Source of the DNA: Micromonospora terminaliae | Lineage (GTDB): Bacteria > Actinomycetota > Actinomycetes > Mycobacteriales > Micromonosporaceae | Assembly: GCF_009671205.1 (NCBI RefSeq) | Contig: NZ_CP045309.1 | Location: 186,001 to 250,000, forward strand | DNA length: 64,000 nt | Direction of reading: 5' to 3' | Part shown: positions 7,980-15,582 of the stretch, one piece after another | Position numbering within the stretch: position 1 is the first letter of the stretch | How the letters are laid out: each line of letters begins with the position of its first letter | Notes under the pieces: model-generated | What the model saw: only the letters and a program-made list of their open reading frames with translations | What the model was told of the DNA's origin: nothing | The model's database searches: none | Position numbers and translations under genes: made by a program

Positions 7980-8749
7980 CCAACGACAAGCGGCGGCGTG
8001 CTCCCGTCGGCCACCTGGAGGCGGCCTTCGGGGTGTCGCTCGACCCGGAACTGCTGGAGCGCGCGCTGACCCACCGCTCCTACGCGTACGAGAACGGTGG
8101 CCTGCCCACCAACGAGCGGCTGGAGTTCCTCGGCGACTCGGTCCTCGGCGTGGTGATCACCACGGCGCTCTTCCACAACCACCCGGACCTGCCCGAGGGG
8201 CAGCTCGCCAAGCTGCGGGCCAGCGTGGTCAACATGCGGGCCCTCGCGGACGTGGCGCGTGGCCTCGGCCCGGACGGGCTGGGCGCGTACCTGCTGCTGG
8301 GCAAGGGCGAGGAGGCCACCGGCGGCCGGGACAAGGCCAGCATCCTGGCCGACACCCTGGAGGCGCTGCTGGGCGCGATCTACCTCCAGTACGGCCTGGA
8401 CACCGCGGCCCTCGTGATCCACCGGCTGTTCGACCCGCTGATGGCCGAGTCGGCCGGCCGGGGCGCGGCCCTGGACTGGAAGACCAGCCTCCAGGAGCTG
8501 ACCGCCGCCCTGGGGCTGGGCGTTCCCGAGTACCGGATCGAGGGCACCGGCCCGGACCACCTGAAGACCTTCACGGCCTGGGTGGTGGTGGCCGGCAACC
8601 GCTACGGCGGCGCGGAGGGGCGCAGCAAGAAGGAAGCCGAGCAGCGGGCCGCCGAGTCGGCCTGGCGCACGCTGACCGAGCAGGCCGAGGCCGAGGCCGC
8701 CGCGAAGGCGGCGGACGAGGCCGCGGAGGCCGGTGCGGGCCGTGCCTGA
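7976..8749 (+). CDS. rnc: Ribonuclease III
   Basis: 257 residues. RNase III cleaves double-stranded RNA, maturing rRNA precursors and some mRNAs. The RNase III domain carries the signature [10 protein letters not shown] at residues 46-55 with the catalytic Glu and Asp, and a second acidic site in [18 protein letters not shown] near 120-137. A double-stranded RNA-binding domain follows (about 165-235), then an Ala/Glu-rich tail. The start overlaps plsX by four bases and the end overlaps mutM by eight, giving a tight plsX-rnc-mutM operon. Confidence 0.95.
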   Translation: MTNDKRRRAPVGHLEAAFGVSLDPELLERALTHRSYAYENGGLPTNERLEFLGDSVLGVVITTALFHNHPDLPEGQLAKLRASVVNMRALADVARGLGPDGLGAYLLLGKGEEATGGRDKASILADTLEALLGAIYLQYGLDTAALVIHRLFDPLMAESAGRGAALDWKTSLQELTAALGLGVPEYRIEGTGPDHLKTFTAWVVVAGNRYGGAEGRSKKEAEQRAAESAWRTLTEQAEAEAAAKAADEAAEAGAGRA

Positions 8750-9599
8750 GCTGCCCGAGGTCGAGACCGTCCGGCAGGGGCTGGCCGACTGGGTCATCGG
8801 CCGGCGGATCAGCGCCGTCGAGGTGCGCCACCCGCGGGCGGTCCGCCGGCACGAGCCGGGCGGCGAGCACTTCGCCGACGTGCTGACCGGCCGGACGATC
8901 ACCGACGTGCGGCGCCGGGGCAAGTACCTGTGGCTGCCGCTGGACAGCGGAGACGCCCTCATCGGGCACCTCGGCATGTCCGGCCAGCTGCTGCTCCAGC
9001 CGGTCGGGGCCGCCGACGAGCTGCACCTGCGGGTGCGGTTCCGGTTCGCCGACGACGGCCCGGAGCTGCGCTTCGTCGACCAGCGCACGTTCGGCGGGCT
9101 GTCGGTCTCCGAGGGCGGGGCGGAGCTGCCGGCCGAGATCGCGCACATCGCCCGGGACCCGATGGACCCAGAGTTCTCCGACGCCGGCTTCGTGGCGGCG
9201 CTGCGGAAGCGGCGGACCGAGGTGAAGCGCGCGCTGCTCGATCAGACGCTGATCTCCGGTGTCGGCAACATCTACGCCGACGAGGCTCTCTGGCGGGCCA
9301 AGCTGCACGGCGCCCGGCCGACCGACGCGCTGACCGGCCCCGCGGCCACCCGGCTGCTCGGCCACGTCCGGGACGTGCTCGGCGAGGCGATCAAGCAGGG
9401 CGGCACCAGTTTCGACGAGCTGTACGTCAACGTCAACGGCGAGAGCGGCTACTTCGACCGGTCGCTGAACGCGTACGGCCGGGAGGGGGAGCCCTGCCCG
9501 CGGTGCGGGACGCCGATCCGGCGCGAGGCGTTCATGAACCGCTCCTCCTACAGCTGCCCGCGCTGCCAGCCGCGCCCCCGGGGCACCCTCCGGGGATGA
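8742..9599 (+). CDS. mutM: Formamidopyrimidine-DNA glycosylase (Fpg)
   Basis: 285 residues. Fpg removes 8-oxoguanine and formamidopyrimidines and nicks the abasic site. Starting at the GTG places Pro2 and Glu3 (PELPEVET) at the N-terminus, as catalysis requires; the in-frame codon 9 bases upstream would destroy this. A lysine in RRGKYLW (about residue 58) and the helix-two-turn-helix segment [10 protein letters not shown] are intact. The C-terminal zinc finger has CxxC...CxxC within CPRCGTP and SCPRCQ. The stop runs straight into a 20-bp perfect palindrome that probably terminates the operon. Confidence 0.96.
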   Translation: MPELPEVETVRQGLADWVIGRRISAVEVRHPRAVRRHEPGGEHFADVLTGRTITDVRRRGKYLWLPLDSGDALIGHLGMSGQLLLQPVGAADELHLRVRFRFADDGPELRFVDQRTFGGLSVSEGGAELPAEIAHIARDPMDPEFSDAGFVAALRKRRTEVKRALLDQTLISGVGNIYADEALWRAKLHGARPTDALTGPAATRLLGHVRDVLGEAIKQGGTSFDELYVNVNGESGYFDRSLNAYGREGEPCPRCGTPIRREAFMNRSSYSCPRCQPRPRGTLRG

Positions 9600-9640
9600 C
9601 CCCGAGCCGGCTCGGGGTTGCGCCGGTGTGCCGCACCGGC
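9599..9640 (+). terminator. Hairpin terminator(s) after mutM
   Basis: A 20-bp uninterrupted palindrome (9599-9618, ACCCCGAGCC/GGCTCGGGGT) begins with the last base of the mutM stop codon. A second hairpin follows at 9622-9640 (GCCGGTG/CACCGGC). There is no U-tract, as usual for high-GC actinobacteria. Confidence 0.65.
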
Positions 9641-9783
9641 AACGGCCCGGCGGGTCCCCCGGTCGTACCCTGAAAAGTCCTTTATGTCCGATTGGCCGAC
9701 GCGGTTCCGGCCGCCCAGCCGGAGCCGGACGGATGGGGGACGAGCGGGGGCCGTTCCCCGATGTCCGGGCGCGGTCCGCTCCC

Positions 9784-9819
9784 TAGCGTCAGCAGACGTC
9801 GGCACAGGGCCGACGTCTG
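9784..9819 (+). promoter_or_regulatory. Possible promoter -10 and 11-bp-arm inverted repeat before the MMPL gene
   Basis: TAGCGT (9785-9790) could be a -10. Immediately after it lies a perfect inverted repeat, CAGACGTCGGC at 9793-9803 and GCCGACGTCTG at 9809-9819, with a 5-base loop. It lies where transcription would start and 16 bases before the MMPL ATG. This placement suits a repressor operator; an mRNA 5' hairpin is the alternative. Confidence 0.5.
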
Positions 9820-9835
9820 GAGGGGGATCCCGGAT

Positions 9836-12055
9836 ATGGGCAGGCGACCGGTGACCGTGCGGCTGGCACGGTGGAGTGCGGAGCATCCGTGGCGGGCCAT
9901 CGCGCTCTGGGTGGTGTTCGTGGCGGTGTGCTTCGTCGGTGGCAACGCCGCCGGCCTGAACGAGGCGACCGACGACGACCAGGCAATCGGTGAGATGGGG
10001 CGGGCCCAGCTGATCGTCGACAGTGGCGGCTTCCACGAGCCGGCCACCGAGAACGTGCTGATCACCCCGCGCTCCGGCAAGCTCGACCCGGCCGCCGCGA
10101 AGGCCGCCGCCGACGACGCAGCGGCCCGGCTGCGGCAGGTCGACGGGGTGACCTCGGTGGGCGCGCCCATGCCGTCCCGGGACGGCAACGCCCTGCTGGT
10201 GCCGATCACCATGTCGGGCGACCCGGAGACCGCCGCGGACCGGGTGCAGCCGCTGCGCGACACCACCGCGAAGGTCCAGGAGGCGCACCCGGCGCTGCGG
10301 GTCGAGCAGGTCGGCGGCCCGTCGATCGGCAAGGCGCTCGACGACACCCTGGGCAAGGACTTCAAGCGGGCCGAACTGCTGAGCCTGCCGGTCACCCTGG
10401 CCATCCTGATCATCGCGTTCGGGGCGCTCATCGCGGCCGGCGTGCCGGTGCTGCTGGCCCTCTCCTCGGTGGCCGCGGCCATGGGGCTCTCCACCCTCGC
10501 CTCGCACCTGGTGCCGGCCACCGACACCACGGCCAGCGTGATCCTGCTGATCGGCATGGCCGTCGGCGTGGACTACTCGCTCTTCTACGTCCGGCGAGAA
10601 CGCGAGGAACGGGCCAAGGGCCGCTCCGGGCTCGACGCCGTGGAGATCGCGGCGGAGACCTCCGGGCACGCCGTGGTGGTCTCCGGCACCGCCGTGATCA
10701 TCTCGATGGCCGGGCTGCTGCTCGCCCAGGACGCCATCTTCTCGTCGCTCGCCGTCGGCTCGATCCTGGTCGTCGCGGTCGCCGTGATCGGCTCGCTGAC
10801 CGTACTCCCGGCGCTGCTGGCCAAGCTGGGCCGCTGGGTCGACCGGCCCCGGGTGCCGCTGCTGTGGCGGCTCACCGCGCCGCGCGTCGGGCGGCACGGC
10901 CAGCCGGCCCGGCCCCGCTTCTGGCCGGCCGTGCTGAAGCCCGCGCTGCGCGCGCCGCTGGCCACCCTGGTGGTCTCGGTCGGCCTGCTGCTCGCCCTGG
11001 CCGCCCCGGCACTGGGCATGAAGCTGAAGTTCCCGGGCATGGAGGACGTGCCCCGCACCACGGCGGCCATGCAGGCGTACGACCGGCTCACCGCGGCCTT
11101 CCCGAGCAACGGCACCAGCCACACCGTGGCCGTGCGGGCGCCCGCCGACCAGGCCGACCGGGTGAAGGCGGCGCTCACCGCGCTGGCCGGCCGGGCCGCC
11201 ACCGACCCGCTCTTCGCGCCGGCCGAGGGGGACGGCCCGAAGATCAAGGTGTCGGAGGACCGGCGGGTGTCGGTGCTGGAGGTGGCCACGCCGTACGCGA
11301 GCCGCACCGACGAGGCGTCCCGGTCCCTGCACGAGCTGCGCCAGGACCTCGTCCCGGCCGCGCTGGACGGCATCCCCGGCGTCGAGTACGCCGTGGGCGG
11401 CGGCGTGGCGGCCAGCGAGGACTACGCGGACCACATCTGGGCCAAGCTGCCCCTGGTGGCGGCCTTCGTGCTGGCGCTGACCTTCCTGGTGATGGCGTGG
11501 ACCTTCCGGTCCGTGGTGGTGGCGCTCACCTCGATCCTGCTGAACCTGCTCTCCGCCGGGGCCGCGTACGGCCTGCTCGTGCTGGTCTTCCAGGGCACCT
11601 GGGCGGAGGGGCTGCTCGGCTTCACCTCGATGGACGCGATCGTCACCTGGCTACCGATGTTCCTGTTCGTGGTGCTGTTCGGGCTCTCCATGGACTACCA
11701 CGTCTTCGTGGTCAGCCGGATCCGCGAGGGGATCCGCCAGGGGATGTCGAACAAGGACGCGGTGGCGTACGGGATCACCTCGTCGGCGGGGGTGGTGACC
11801 AGCGCGGCGATCGTCATGGTCGGGGTGTTCTCGATCTTCGCGACGCTGAGCACCATCGACTTCAAGCAGCTCGGCATCGGGCTGGCCGCCGCGATCCTGC
11901 TGGACGCCACGATCATCCGGGCGGTGGTGCTGCCGTCGCTGATGACCCTGCTGGGCGACGCGAACTGGTGGGCGCCGCGGTTCCTGCGCGGCCGGGCGGC
12001 GACCCCGCCGGCCGAGCCGCCCGCGCCGGCGCCGGAGCTGGTCGGCGCCCGCTGA
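9836..12055 (+). CDS. MMPL family RND-type membrane transporter
   Basis: 739 residues with the two-repeat MMPL plan: one transmembrane helix at about 20-40, a periplasm-facing loop to about 175, five helices (about 180-340), then a second helix (about 365-390), second loop, and five more helices (about 545-720). GMAVGVDYSLFYVRR near residue 240 and GLSMDYHVFVVSRIREG near 615 are the paired D-Y motifs that carry the proton relay in MmpL3-like proteins. MMPL proteins export lipids or drugs using the proton gradient. The tail is Pro/Ala-rich. Start ATG has GGAGGGGG upstream, at rather long spacing. It is a single gene behind its own promoter/operator. Nothing points to mycolic acids as cargo here. 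Confidence 0.9.
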   Translation: MGRRPVTVRLARWSAEHPWRAIALWVVFVAVCFVGGNAAGLNEATDDDQAIGEMGRAQLIVDSGGFHEPATENVLITPRSGKLDPAAAKAAADDAAARLRQVDGVTSVGAPMPSRDGNALLVPITMSGDPETAADRVQPLRDTTAKVQEAHPALRVEQVGGPSIGKALDDTLGKDFKRAELLSLPVTLAILIIAFGALIAAGVPVLLALSSVAAAMGLSTLASHLVPATDTTASVILLIGMAVGVDYSLFYVRREREERAKGRSGLDAVEIAAETSGHAVVVSGTAVIISMAGLLLAQDAIFSSLAVGSILVVAVAVIGSLTVLPALLAKLGRWVDRPRVPLLWRLTAPRVGRHGQPARPRFWPAVLKPALRAPLATLVVSVGLLLALAAPALGMKLKFPGMEDVPRTTAAMQAYDRLTAAFPSNGTSHTVAVRAPADQADRVKAALTALAGRAATDPLFAPAEGDGPKIKVSEDRRVSVLEVATPYASRTDEASRSLHELRQDLVPAALDGIPGVEYAVGGGVAASEDYADHIWAKLPLVAAFVLALTFLVMAWTFRSVVVALTSILLNLLSAGAAYGLLVLVFQGTWAEGLLGFTSMDAIVTWLPMFLFVVLFGLSMDYHVFVVSRIREGIRQGMSNKDAVAYGITSSAGVVTSAAIVMVGVFSIFATLSTIDFKQLGIGLAAAILLDATIIRAVVLPSLMTLLGDANWWAPRFLRGRAATPPAEPPAPAPELVGAR

Positions 12056-12072
12056 GCCGACGGGACGGGGGA

Positions 12073-12095
12073 GGGCGGGCCGGTCCGGTCCGCCC
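12073..12095 (+). terminator. Terminator hairpin after the MMPL gene
   Basis: GGGCGGGCCG pairs with CGGTCCGCCC (one G-U pair) across a short loop, 17 bases after the stop, followed by TTCGT. It probably ends the MMPL transcript. Confidence 0.6.
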
Positions 12096-12228
12096 TTCGT
12101 CCTGTGACCGGGTTGTCACGGCAGGATTAACGGCCGCGGAGGCGGGGCATCTGGGCCGCCATGGACGAACAGCTCACGCCGGCGGCCCGTCGTCGCGCCC
12201 CGGCCACCGCAGCCTCCCGGAGCGCGTC

Positions 12229-13734
12229 ATGAGCACCGACGTGCGGACCGGCACCGTACGGACCAACGTCCCGGCCCGCCTGGACCGGCTGCCGTGGTCC
12301 CGCTGGCACTGGATGATCGTGATCGGCCTCGGAACGGTGTGGATCCTCGACGGCCTCGAGGTGACCATCGTCGGCAACCTGTCCGGCAAGCTCGCCGAAG
12401 AGGGCAGCGGCCTCAGCATCACCCAGAGCCAGGTCACCGGCCTGGCCGCCGCCCTCTACGTGGCGGGTGCCTGCACCGGTGCGCTCTTCTTCGGTTGGCT
12501 CACCGACCGGTTCGGGCGCAAGAAGCTGTTCCTGCTGACCCTCGGGCTCTACCTGGTCGCCACGGCGCTGACCGCGCTGTCCTTCGACACCTGGTGGTTC
12601 TTCCTGTTCCGGTTCCTCACCGGCATGGGCATCGGCGGCGAGTACGCGGCCATCAACTCGGCCATCGACGAGCTGATCCCGGCGCGGCACCGCGGCCGCA
12701 TCGACATCATCATCAACGGCACCTTCTGGCTCGGCGCGGCGCTCGGCGCCCTGCTGACCGTGCCGCTGCTCAACGGCCTGCCCACCAACCTCGGCTGGCG
12801 GGTGGCGTTCGGCCTGGGCGCGGTGCTCGGCGTGGTGATCCTGCTGGTCCGGCGGCACGTGCCCGAGAGCCCACGCTGGTTGTTCATCCACGGCCGGGCC
12901 GACGAGGCGAACCATCTCGTGGACTCGGTCGAGGCCGAGGTGAAGCGGGAGACCGGCAAGGACCTCACCGAGGCGGACAACTGGATCGAGATCAAGCAGC
13001 GGAAGAGCACCAACTTCCTGGAGATCGCCAAGACCCTGTTCGCCCGCTACCCGAAGCGCGCCACGCTGGGCTTCGCGCTCTTCATCGGTCAGGCGTTCCT
13101 CTACAACGCGATCACCTTCGGCTTCGCCCAGATCCTCCAGACGTTCTTCGACGTCCCGCCGGGCAACAGCGGCTACTACTTCGCGGTGATCGCGGTCGGC
13201 AACCTGCTCGGCCCGCTGCTGCTGGGCCGGCTCTTCGACACCGTCGGCCGCGTGCCCATGATCGCCGGCTCGTACATCGGCTCGGGCGTGCTGCTGCTCG
13301 GCACCGCCTGGCTGTTCCACTCGGGCGTGCTCAACGCCGTGACCATGACCGCCTGCTGGTGCGTGGTGCTGTTCTTCGCCTCGGCGGGCGCCAGCGCCGC
13401 GTACCTGACGGTCAGCGAGATCTTCCCCATGGAGACCCGGGCCATGGCCATCGCGTTCTTCTACGCCCTCGGCACCGCCGCCGGCGGCATCACCGGCCCG
13501 CTGCTCTTCGCCAAGCTGGTCGGCACCGGCAAGGTCGGCGACACCGTTATCGCCTTCGTGGTCGGCGCCGCCGTGATGATCATCGGCGGCCTCGTGGAGC
13601 TGACCCTCGGCGTCAAGGCCGAGGGGAAGTCCCTGGAGGACCTGGCCACCCCGCTCAGCGCCGAGCACGCCGGCATCCCGTCGCAGCGCGACGCCGGCAC
13701 CCCCGCACCGGTCACCGGCGGCGCTCCCGGCTGA
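12229..13734 (+). CDS. MFS transporter, sugar-porter / metabolite:H+ symporter type
   Basis: 501 residues with 12 predicted transmembrane helices. The loop 2-3 signature GWLTDRFGRKKLF near residue 88, GMGIGGEYAAINS in helix 4, and the post-helix-6 ESPRWLFIHGRADEA (about 207) are typical of sugar-porter and related solute:proton symporters. A large cytosolic central loop separates the two halves. The ATG follows GGAGCGCGTC at close spacing. It is monocistronic, between two terminator-like hairpins. Substrate cannot be assigned. Confidence 0.88.
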   Translation: MSTDVRTGTVRTNVPARLDRLPWSRWHWMIVIGLGTVWILDGLEVTIVGNLSGKLAEEGSGLSITQSQVTGLAAALYVAGACTGALFFGWLTDRFGRKKLFLLTLGLYLVATALTALSFDTWWFFLFRFLTGMGIGGEYAAINSAIDELIPARHRGRIDIIINGTFWLGAALGALLTVPLLNGLPTNLGWRVAFGLGAVLGVVILLVRRHVPESPRWLFIHGRADEANHLVDSVEAEVKRETGKDLTEADNWIEIKQRKSTNFLEIAKTLFARYPKRATLGFALFIGQAFLYNAITFGFAQILQTFFDVPPGNSGYYFAVIAVGNLLGPLLLGRLFDTVGRVPMIAGSYIGSGVLLLGTAWLFHSGVLNAVTMTACWCVVLFFASAGASAAYLTVSEIFPMETRAMAIAFFYALGTAAGGITGPLLFAKLVGTGKVGDTVIAFVVGAAVMIIGGLVELTLGVKAEGKSLEDLATPLSAEHAGIPSQRDAGTPAPVTGGAPG

Positions 13735-13753
13735 CCTCCGCCGTTCCCCCAGG

Positions 13754-13787
13754 CACCGCCCCCCGCCCCTCCAGGCCGGGGGCGGTG
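13754..13787 (+). terminator. Terminator hairpin after the MFS gene
   Basis: Perfect 10-bp arms CACCGCCCCC (13754-13763) and GGGGGCGGTG (13778-13787) enclose a 14-base loop, 20 bases after the MFS stop. Confidence 0.7.
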
Positions 13788-13819
13788 TCGCTTTCCCAGG
13801 GGTACGCGCACCGCACCCT

Positions 13820-14429
13820 TCCCCGGCTGCCGCCGGCTCCCGGTTCCTGTACTCGATGGGGCTCGTCTTCCGCTCTGACGGGCTCTGGCCCTTCTTCCCG
13901 CCAGCCGGCGGGAGGTACGGTCCATCGCCATGAGCTACGACCTGATCTTTGTGCCCAGAAGGGACGACCAGTCCTGGGATGACGCACTGGAGGCGGCAGA
14001 GGATGCCGACGGTGACGAGCGCCCCAGCGGCGAGGTGTGGGCTCGGCTGGTGGCGGCGGCACGGCAGGTGCTGGGTGAGGTCTCCGTCTTCGAGGGGGAC
14101 CACAACTACGAGCTGACCCACGAGCCGACCGGCATCCAGCTCAGCTACTACCCAGCAGAGGCTGGGATCACGGTTCCCTACTGGTACCGAGGCGCAGATG
14201 CTCGGACAGTCGTCACGGCCATGTATCAACTCGGCGAAGCTGTGCAGTCGATCACGGGCCTACCTGGGTACAACCCCCAGGTGGATCTGCCGCTGTCGGA
14301 TGCCGCTGCGCGGCTGGAGCTTGCCGTCAAGTGCTTCGACGACGTCGCAGCGTCCTTCGCGCAACGAGGAATCTCCAGTCCCAGCAACGGCTGAGGCGAC
14401 TATCGTCCCTGGCTGCTGCCGGCTCCCGG
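13820..14429. repeat. 24-bp direct repeats bracketing one small gene
   Basis: The copies at 13820-13843 and 14406-14429 share 22 of 24 bases (core GGCTGCyGCCGGCTCCCGG). One lies before and the other 11 bases after the 154-residue hypothetical gene. Nothing else is enclosed, so the pair delimits a single-gene unit of about 586 bases. It may be a duplicated target or recombination site, or chance similarity in GC-rich DNA. Confidence 0.45.
13930..14394 (+). CDS. Hypothetical protein, 154 residues, acidic, soluble
   Basis: Not assigned to a family. It starts MSYDLIFVPRRDDQSWDDAL, has no signal peptide or membrane helix, and is acidic overall with conserved-looking aromatics (NYELTHEPTGIQLSYYP near 60-75, then VPYWYRG). 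The compact alpha/beta pattern and size resemble stand-alone immunity-type proteins, but that is only an impression. ATG with a weak upstream GGGAGG about 12 bases before. Its codon use is less GC-skewed than the flanking transporters, and direct repeats bracket it, both compatible with acquisition. It is not in an operon. Confidence 0.65.
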   Translation: MSYDLIFVPRRDDQSWDDALEAAEDADGDERPSGEVWARLVAAARQVLGEVSVFEGDHNYELTHEPTGIQLSYYPAEAGITVPYWYRGADARTVVTAMYQLGEAVQSITGLPGYNPQVDLPLSDAAARLELAVKCFDDVAASFAQRGISSPSNG

Positions 14430-14503
14430 GTCGTTCGTGGCGAACCGCAGGGTGTAGCAGCCGGGGCGTGGTGGTGGCGCGGCCCGGTCGCCTCGCTTCG
14501 CAC

Positions 14504-14821
14504 TCACTCGCCGGTTGAGCGCGCGACCGGCCCGAAGTCGTCGGCGCTGGGCGCGGCCAGGACACGGTGCAGATTGTGGTCGGCGTGGATCTCGGCGGTG
14601 TGCCGCCACTCGGTGACCAACTGCGATACCGGCGACGTGTTGCCCGCGGCGGCGGCCTCCGCTGTGGCAACGATTTCGTCGGCCATTTGATTGGCATCCA
14701 CCGGAGGGAGGAACCGCACCCAGGGCAGCACGGTGGGCAGTGCCTCGCGCACCAGTCCCGGGTTCCGACGCACCAGGCTGGCCAACAGAATCTCGGGACT
14801 CACCCCGTCATCCTGTGGCAC
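14504..14821 (-). CDS. Small protein of the DUF6247 type
   Basis: 105 residues starting at GTG (VPQDDGVSPEILLASL). The pattern of an N-terminal PEILLA/RNPGLVREALP helix pair, then VLPWVRFLPP and a C-terminal WRHTAEIHADHNLHRVL helix, resembles short actinobacterial proteins annotated DUF6247; this is a pattern call and not a search result. No catalytic motif is evident. It lies 36 bases downstream of the HTH gene on the same strand, so the two are probably cotranscribed, which suggests a regulator-partner pair. A toxin-antitoxin role is conceivable but not shown. Confidence 0.65.
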   Translation of the reverse strand: MPQDDGVSPEILLASLVRRNPGLVREALPTVLPWVRFLPPVDANQMADEIVATAEAAAAGNTSPVSQLVTEWRHTAEIHADHNLHRVLAAPSADDFGPVARSTGE

Positions 14822-14857
14822 AGCATGAGTTGGTCGGCGGATGTGCGCTGTCCGGCA

Positions 14858-15049
14858 TCAGGCCGGTGTGTCGTCCTCGGTGGGGCGGGGCTGGCGGTAC
14901 TCCTTGATCCAGCGCTCGATGTCGTCGGCCAGCCACACCTTCATGCCGCGCAGTTCCTGGTACGGCTTCGGGAAGGTGGGATACCTGGCGAGCTGCTGGA
15001 ACCGCTGCCGCGACACGCCTAGGCGCTGGGCAATCTCGTAGGGCCCCAT
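14858..15049 (-). CDS. AlpA/excisionase-like helix-turn-helix DNA-binding protein
   Basis: 63 residues forming one winged-helix/MerR-like HTH: MGPYEIAQRLGVSRQRFQQL is helix-turn-helix with the recognition helix at about 13-22, followed by the wing FPKPYQEL and KVWLADDIERWIKEY. This layout is typical of AlpA/Xis-type regulators and of small promoter-binding repressors in actinobacterial accessory loci. It is the first gene of a two-gene minus-strand unit; a TAGACT -10 lies about 50 bases upstream, in the divergent region shared with the plus-strand pair. Confidence 0.75.
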   Translation of the reverse strand: MGPYEIAQRLGVSRQRFQQLARYPTFPKPYQELRGMKVWLADDIERWIKEYRQPRPTEDDTPA

Positions 15050-15180
15050 GAGCTGCCCCGGCCCTCGGTCTATGGCCCGAACGTAGGTCGATGGCTGCTA
15101 GTCTATTGGCTATTGCCAGTTGACTAACCGGTCGGTTGAACGGCATCGTGGTCGTATGCCGCGAGAGACCTGCCCGGTCC
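15050..15180. promoter_or_regulatory. Divergent promoter region with palindrome AACCGGTCGGTT
   Basis: Relatively AT-rich. On the minus strand TAGACT (15105 to 15100) fits a -10 for the HTH gene. On the plus strand TTGACT (15120-15125) fits a -35, with CATCGT 18 bases on as a weak -10. A 12-bp palindrome at 15126-15137 overlaps the plus promoter and is a candidate binding site for the adjacent HTH protein. Confidence 0.4.
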
Positions 15181-15399
15181 ATGACTGATCACGGACCCAT
15201 TCAACCGATCTGGACCTGCTCGGGGTGCAGCCTGCCCTGGCCCTGTCCCACGCGCCGTCGGCAACTGCTCGCCGAGTACGACAACGCCCCGCTGTCTCTC
15301 TCCCTCTACATGGCCTCGCACCTGGTGTCCGCCACTCAGGACATGGGTTGGGCTCCGGCCGGCTCGCTCTATCGTCGCTTCCTCGGCTGGATGCCGTGA
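15181..15399 (+). CDS. Small CxxC-containing conserved protein (often mislabelled flavin reductase)
   Basis: 72 residues starting MTDHGPIQPIWTCSGCSLPW. A WxCxxCxxPWPCPTRRRQLL segment at about 10-29 carries three cysteines in a zinc-ribbon-like arrangement, followed by a helical half (SLSLYMASHLVSATQDMGWA) and a terminal FLGWMP. Short proteins of this pattern are frequent in Streptomyces and Micromonospora and are sometimes called flavin reductase without experimental basis. The ATG is used, not the GTG-type extension 15 codons upstream, because similarity-type sequence begins there. The next gene overlaps its stop. Confidence 0.65.
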   Translation: MTDHGPIQPIWTCSGCSLPWPCPTRRRQLLAEYDNAPLSLSLYMASHLVSATQDMGWAPAGSLYRRFLGWMP

Positions 15400-15569
15400 G
15401 CGTGCTCAGGCCGGGTGACGAGAAGTTCCACTACTCGGACAACTCGCACAGGTGGATAGCGCCGGACCCCGACTTCCCGCAGGAGGTGTGGGACGAGATG
15501 GTCCGGCAGCACAAGGAGAGGCACCTGCGACCACCACGGCGGCCGCGCCTCGCACGTCGTTCGATCTGA
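15396..15569 (+). CDS. Hypothetical 57-residue basic protein
   Basis: GTG start overlaps the preceding TGA as GTGA, showing translational coupling. The product begins VSVLRPGDEKFHYSDNSHRW, has IAPDPDFPQEVWDEMVRQHK in the middle and ends in a strongly basic PPRRPRLARR tail. No known domain is recognised; together with the upstream 72-residue gene it forms a two-gene unit divergent from the HTH/DUF6247 pair. It ends 14 bases before the stop of the converging GH114-like gene. Confidence 0.6.
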   Translation: MSVLRPGDEKFHYSDNSHRWIAPDPDFPQEVWDEMVRQHKERHLRPPRRPRLARRSI

Positions 15570-15582
15570 CCGGGATGCCACC

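Noticed and set aside
9836..12055. MMPL gene as a mycolic-acid (trehalose monomycolate) exporter
   Set aside because: No mycolate synthesis genes are visible and MMPL proteins export many compounds, so the name mmpL3 was not used.
13930..15569. Prophage remnant or integrative element
   Set aside because: The AlpA-like HTH is suggestive, but no integrase, structural gene, tRNA target or attachment site pair spanning the whole pocket was found.
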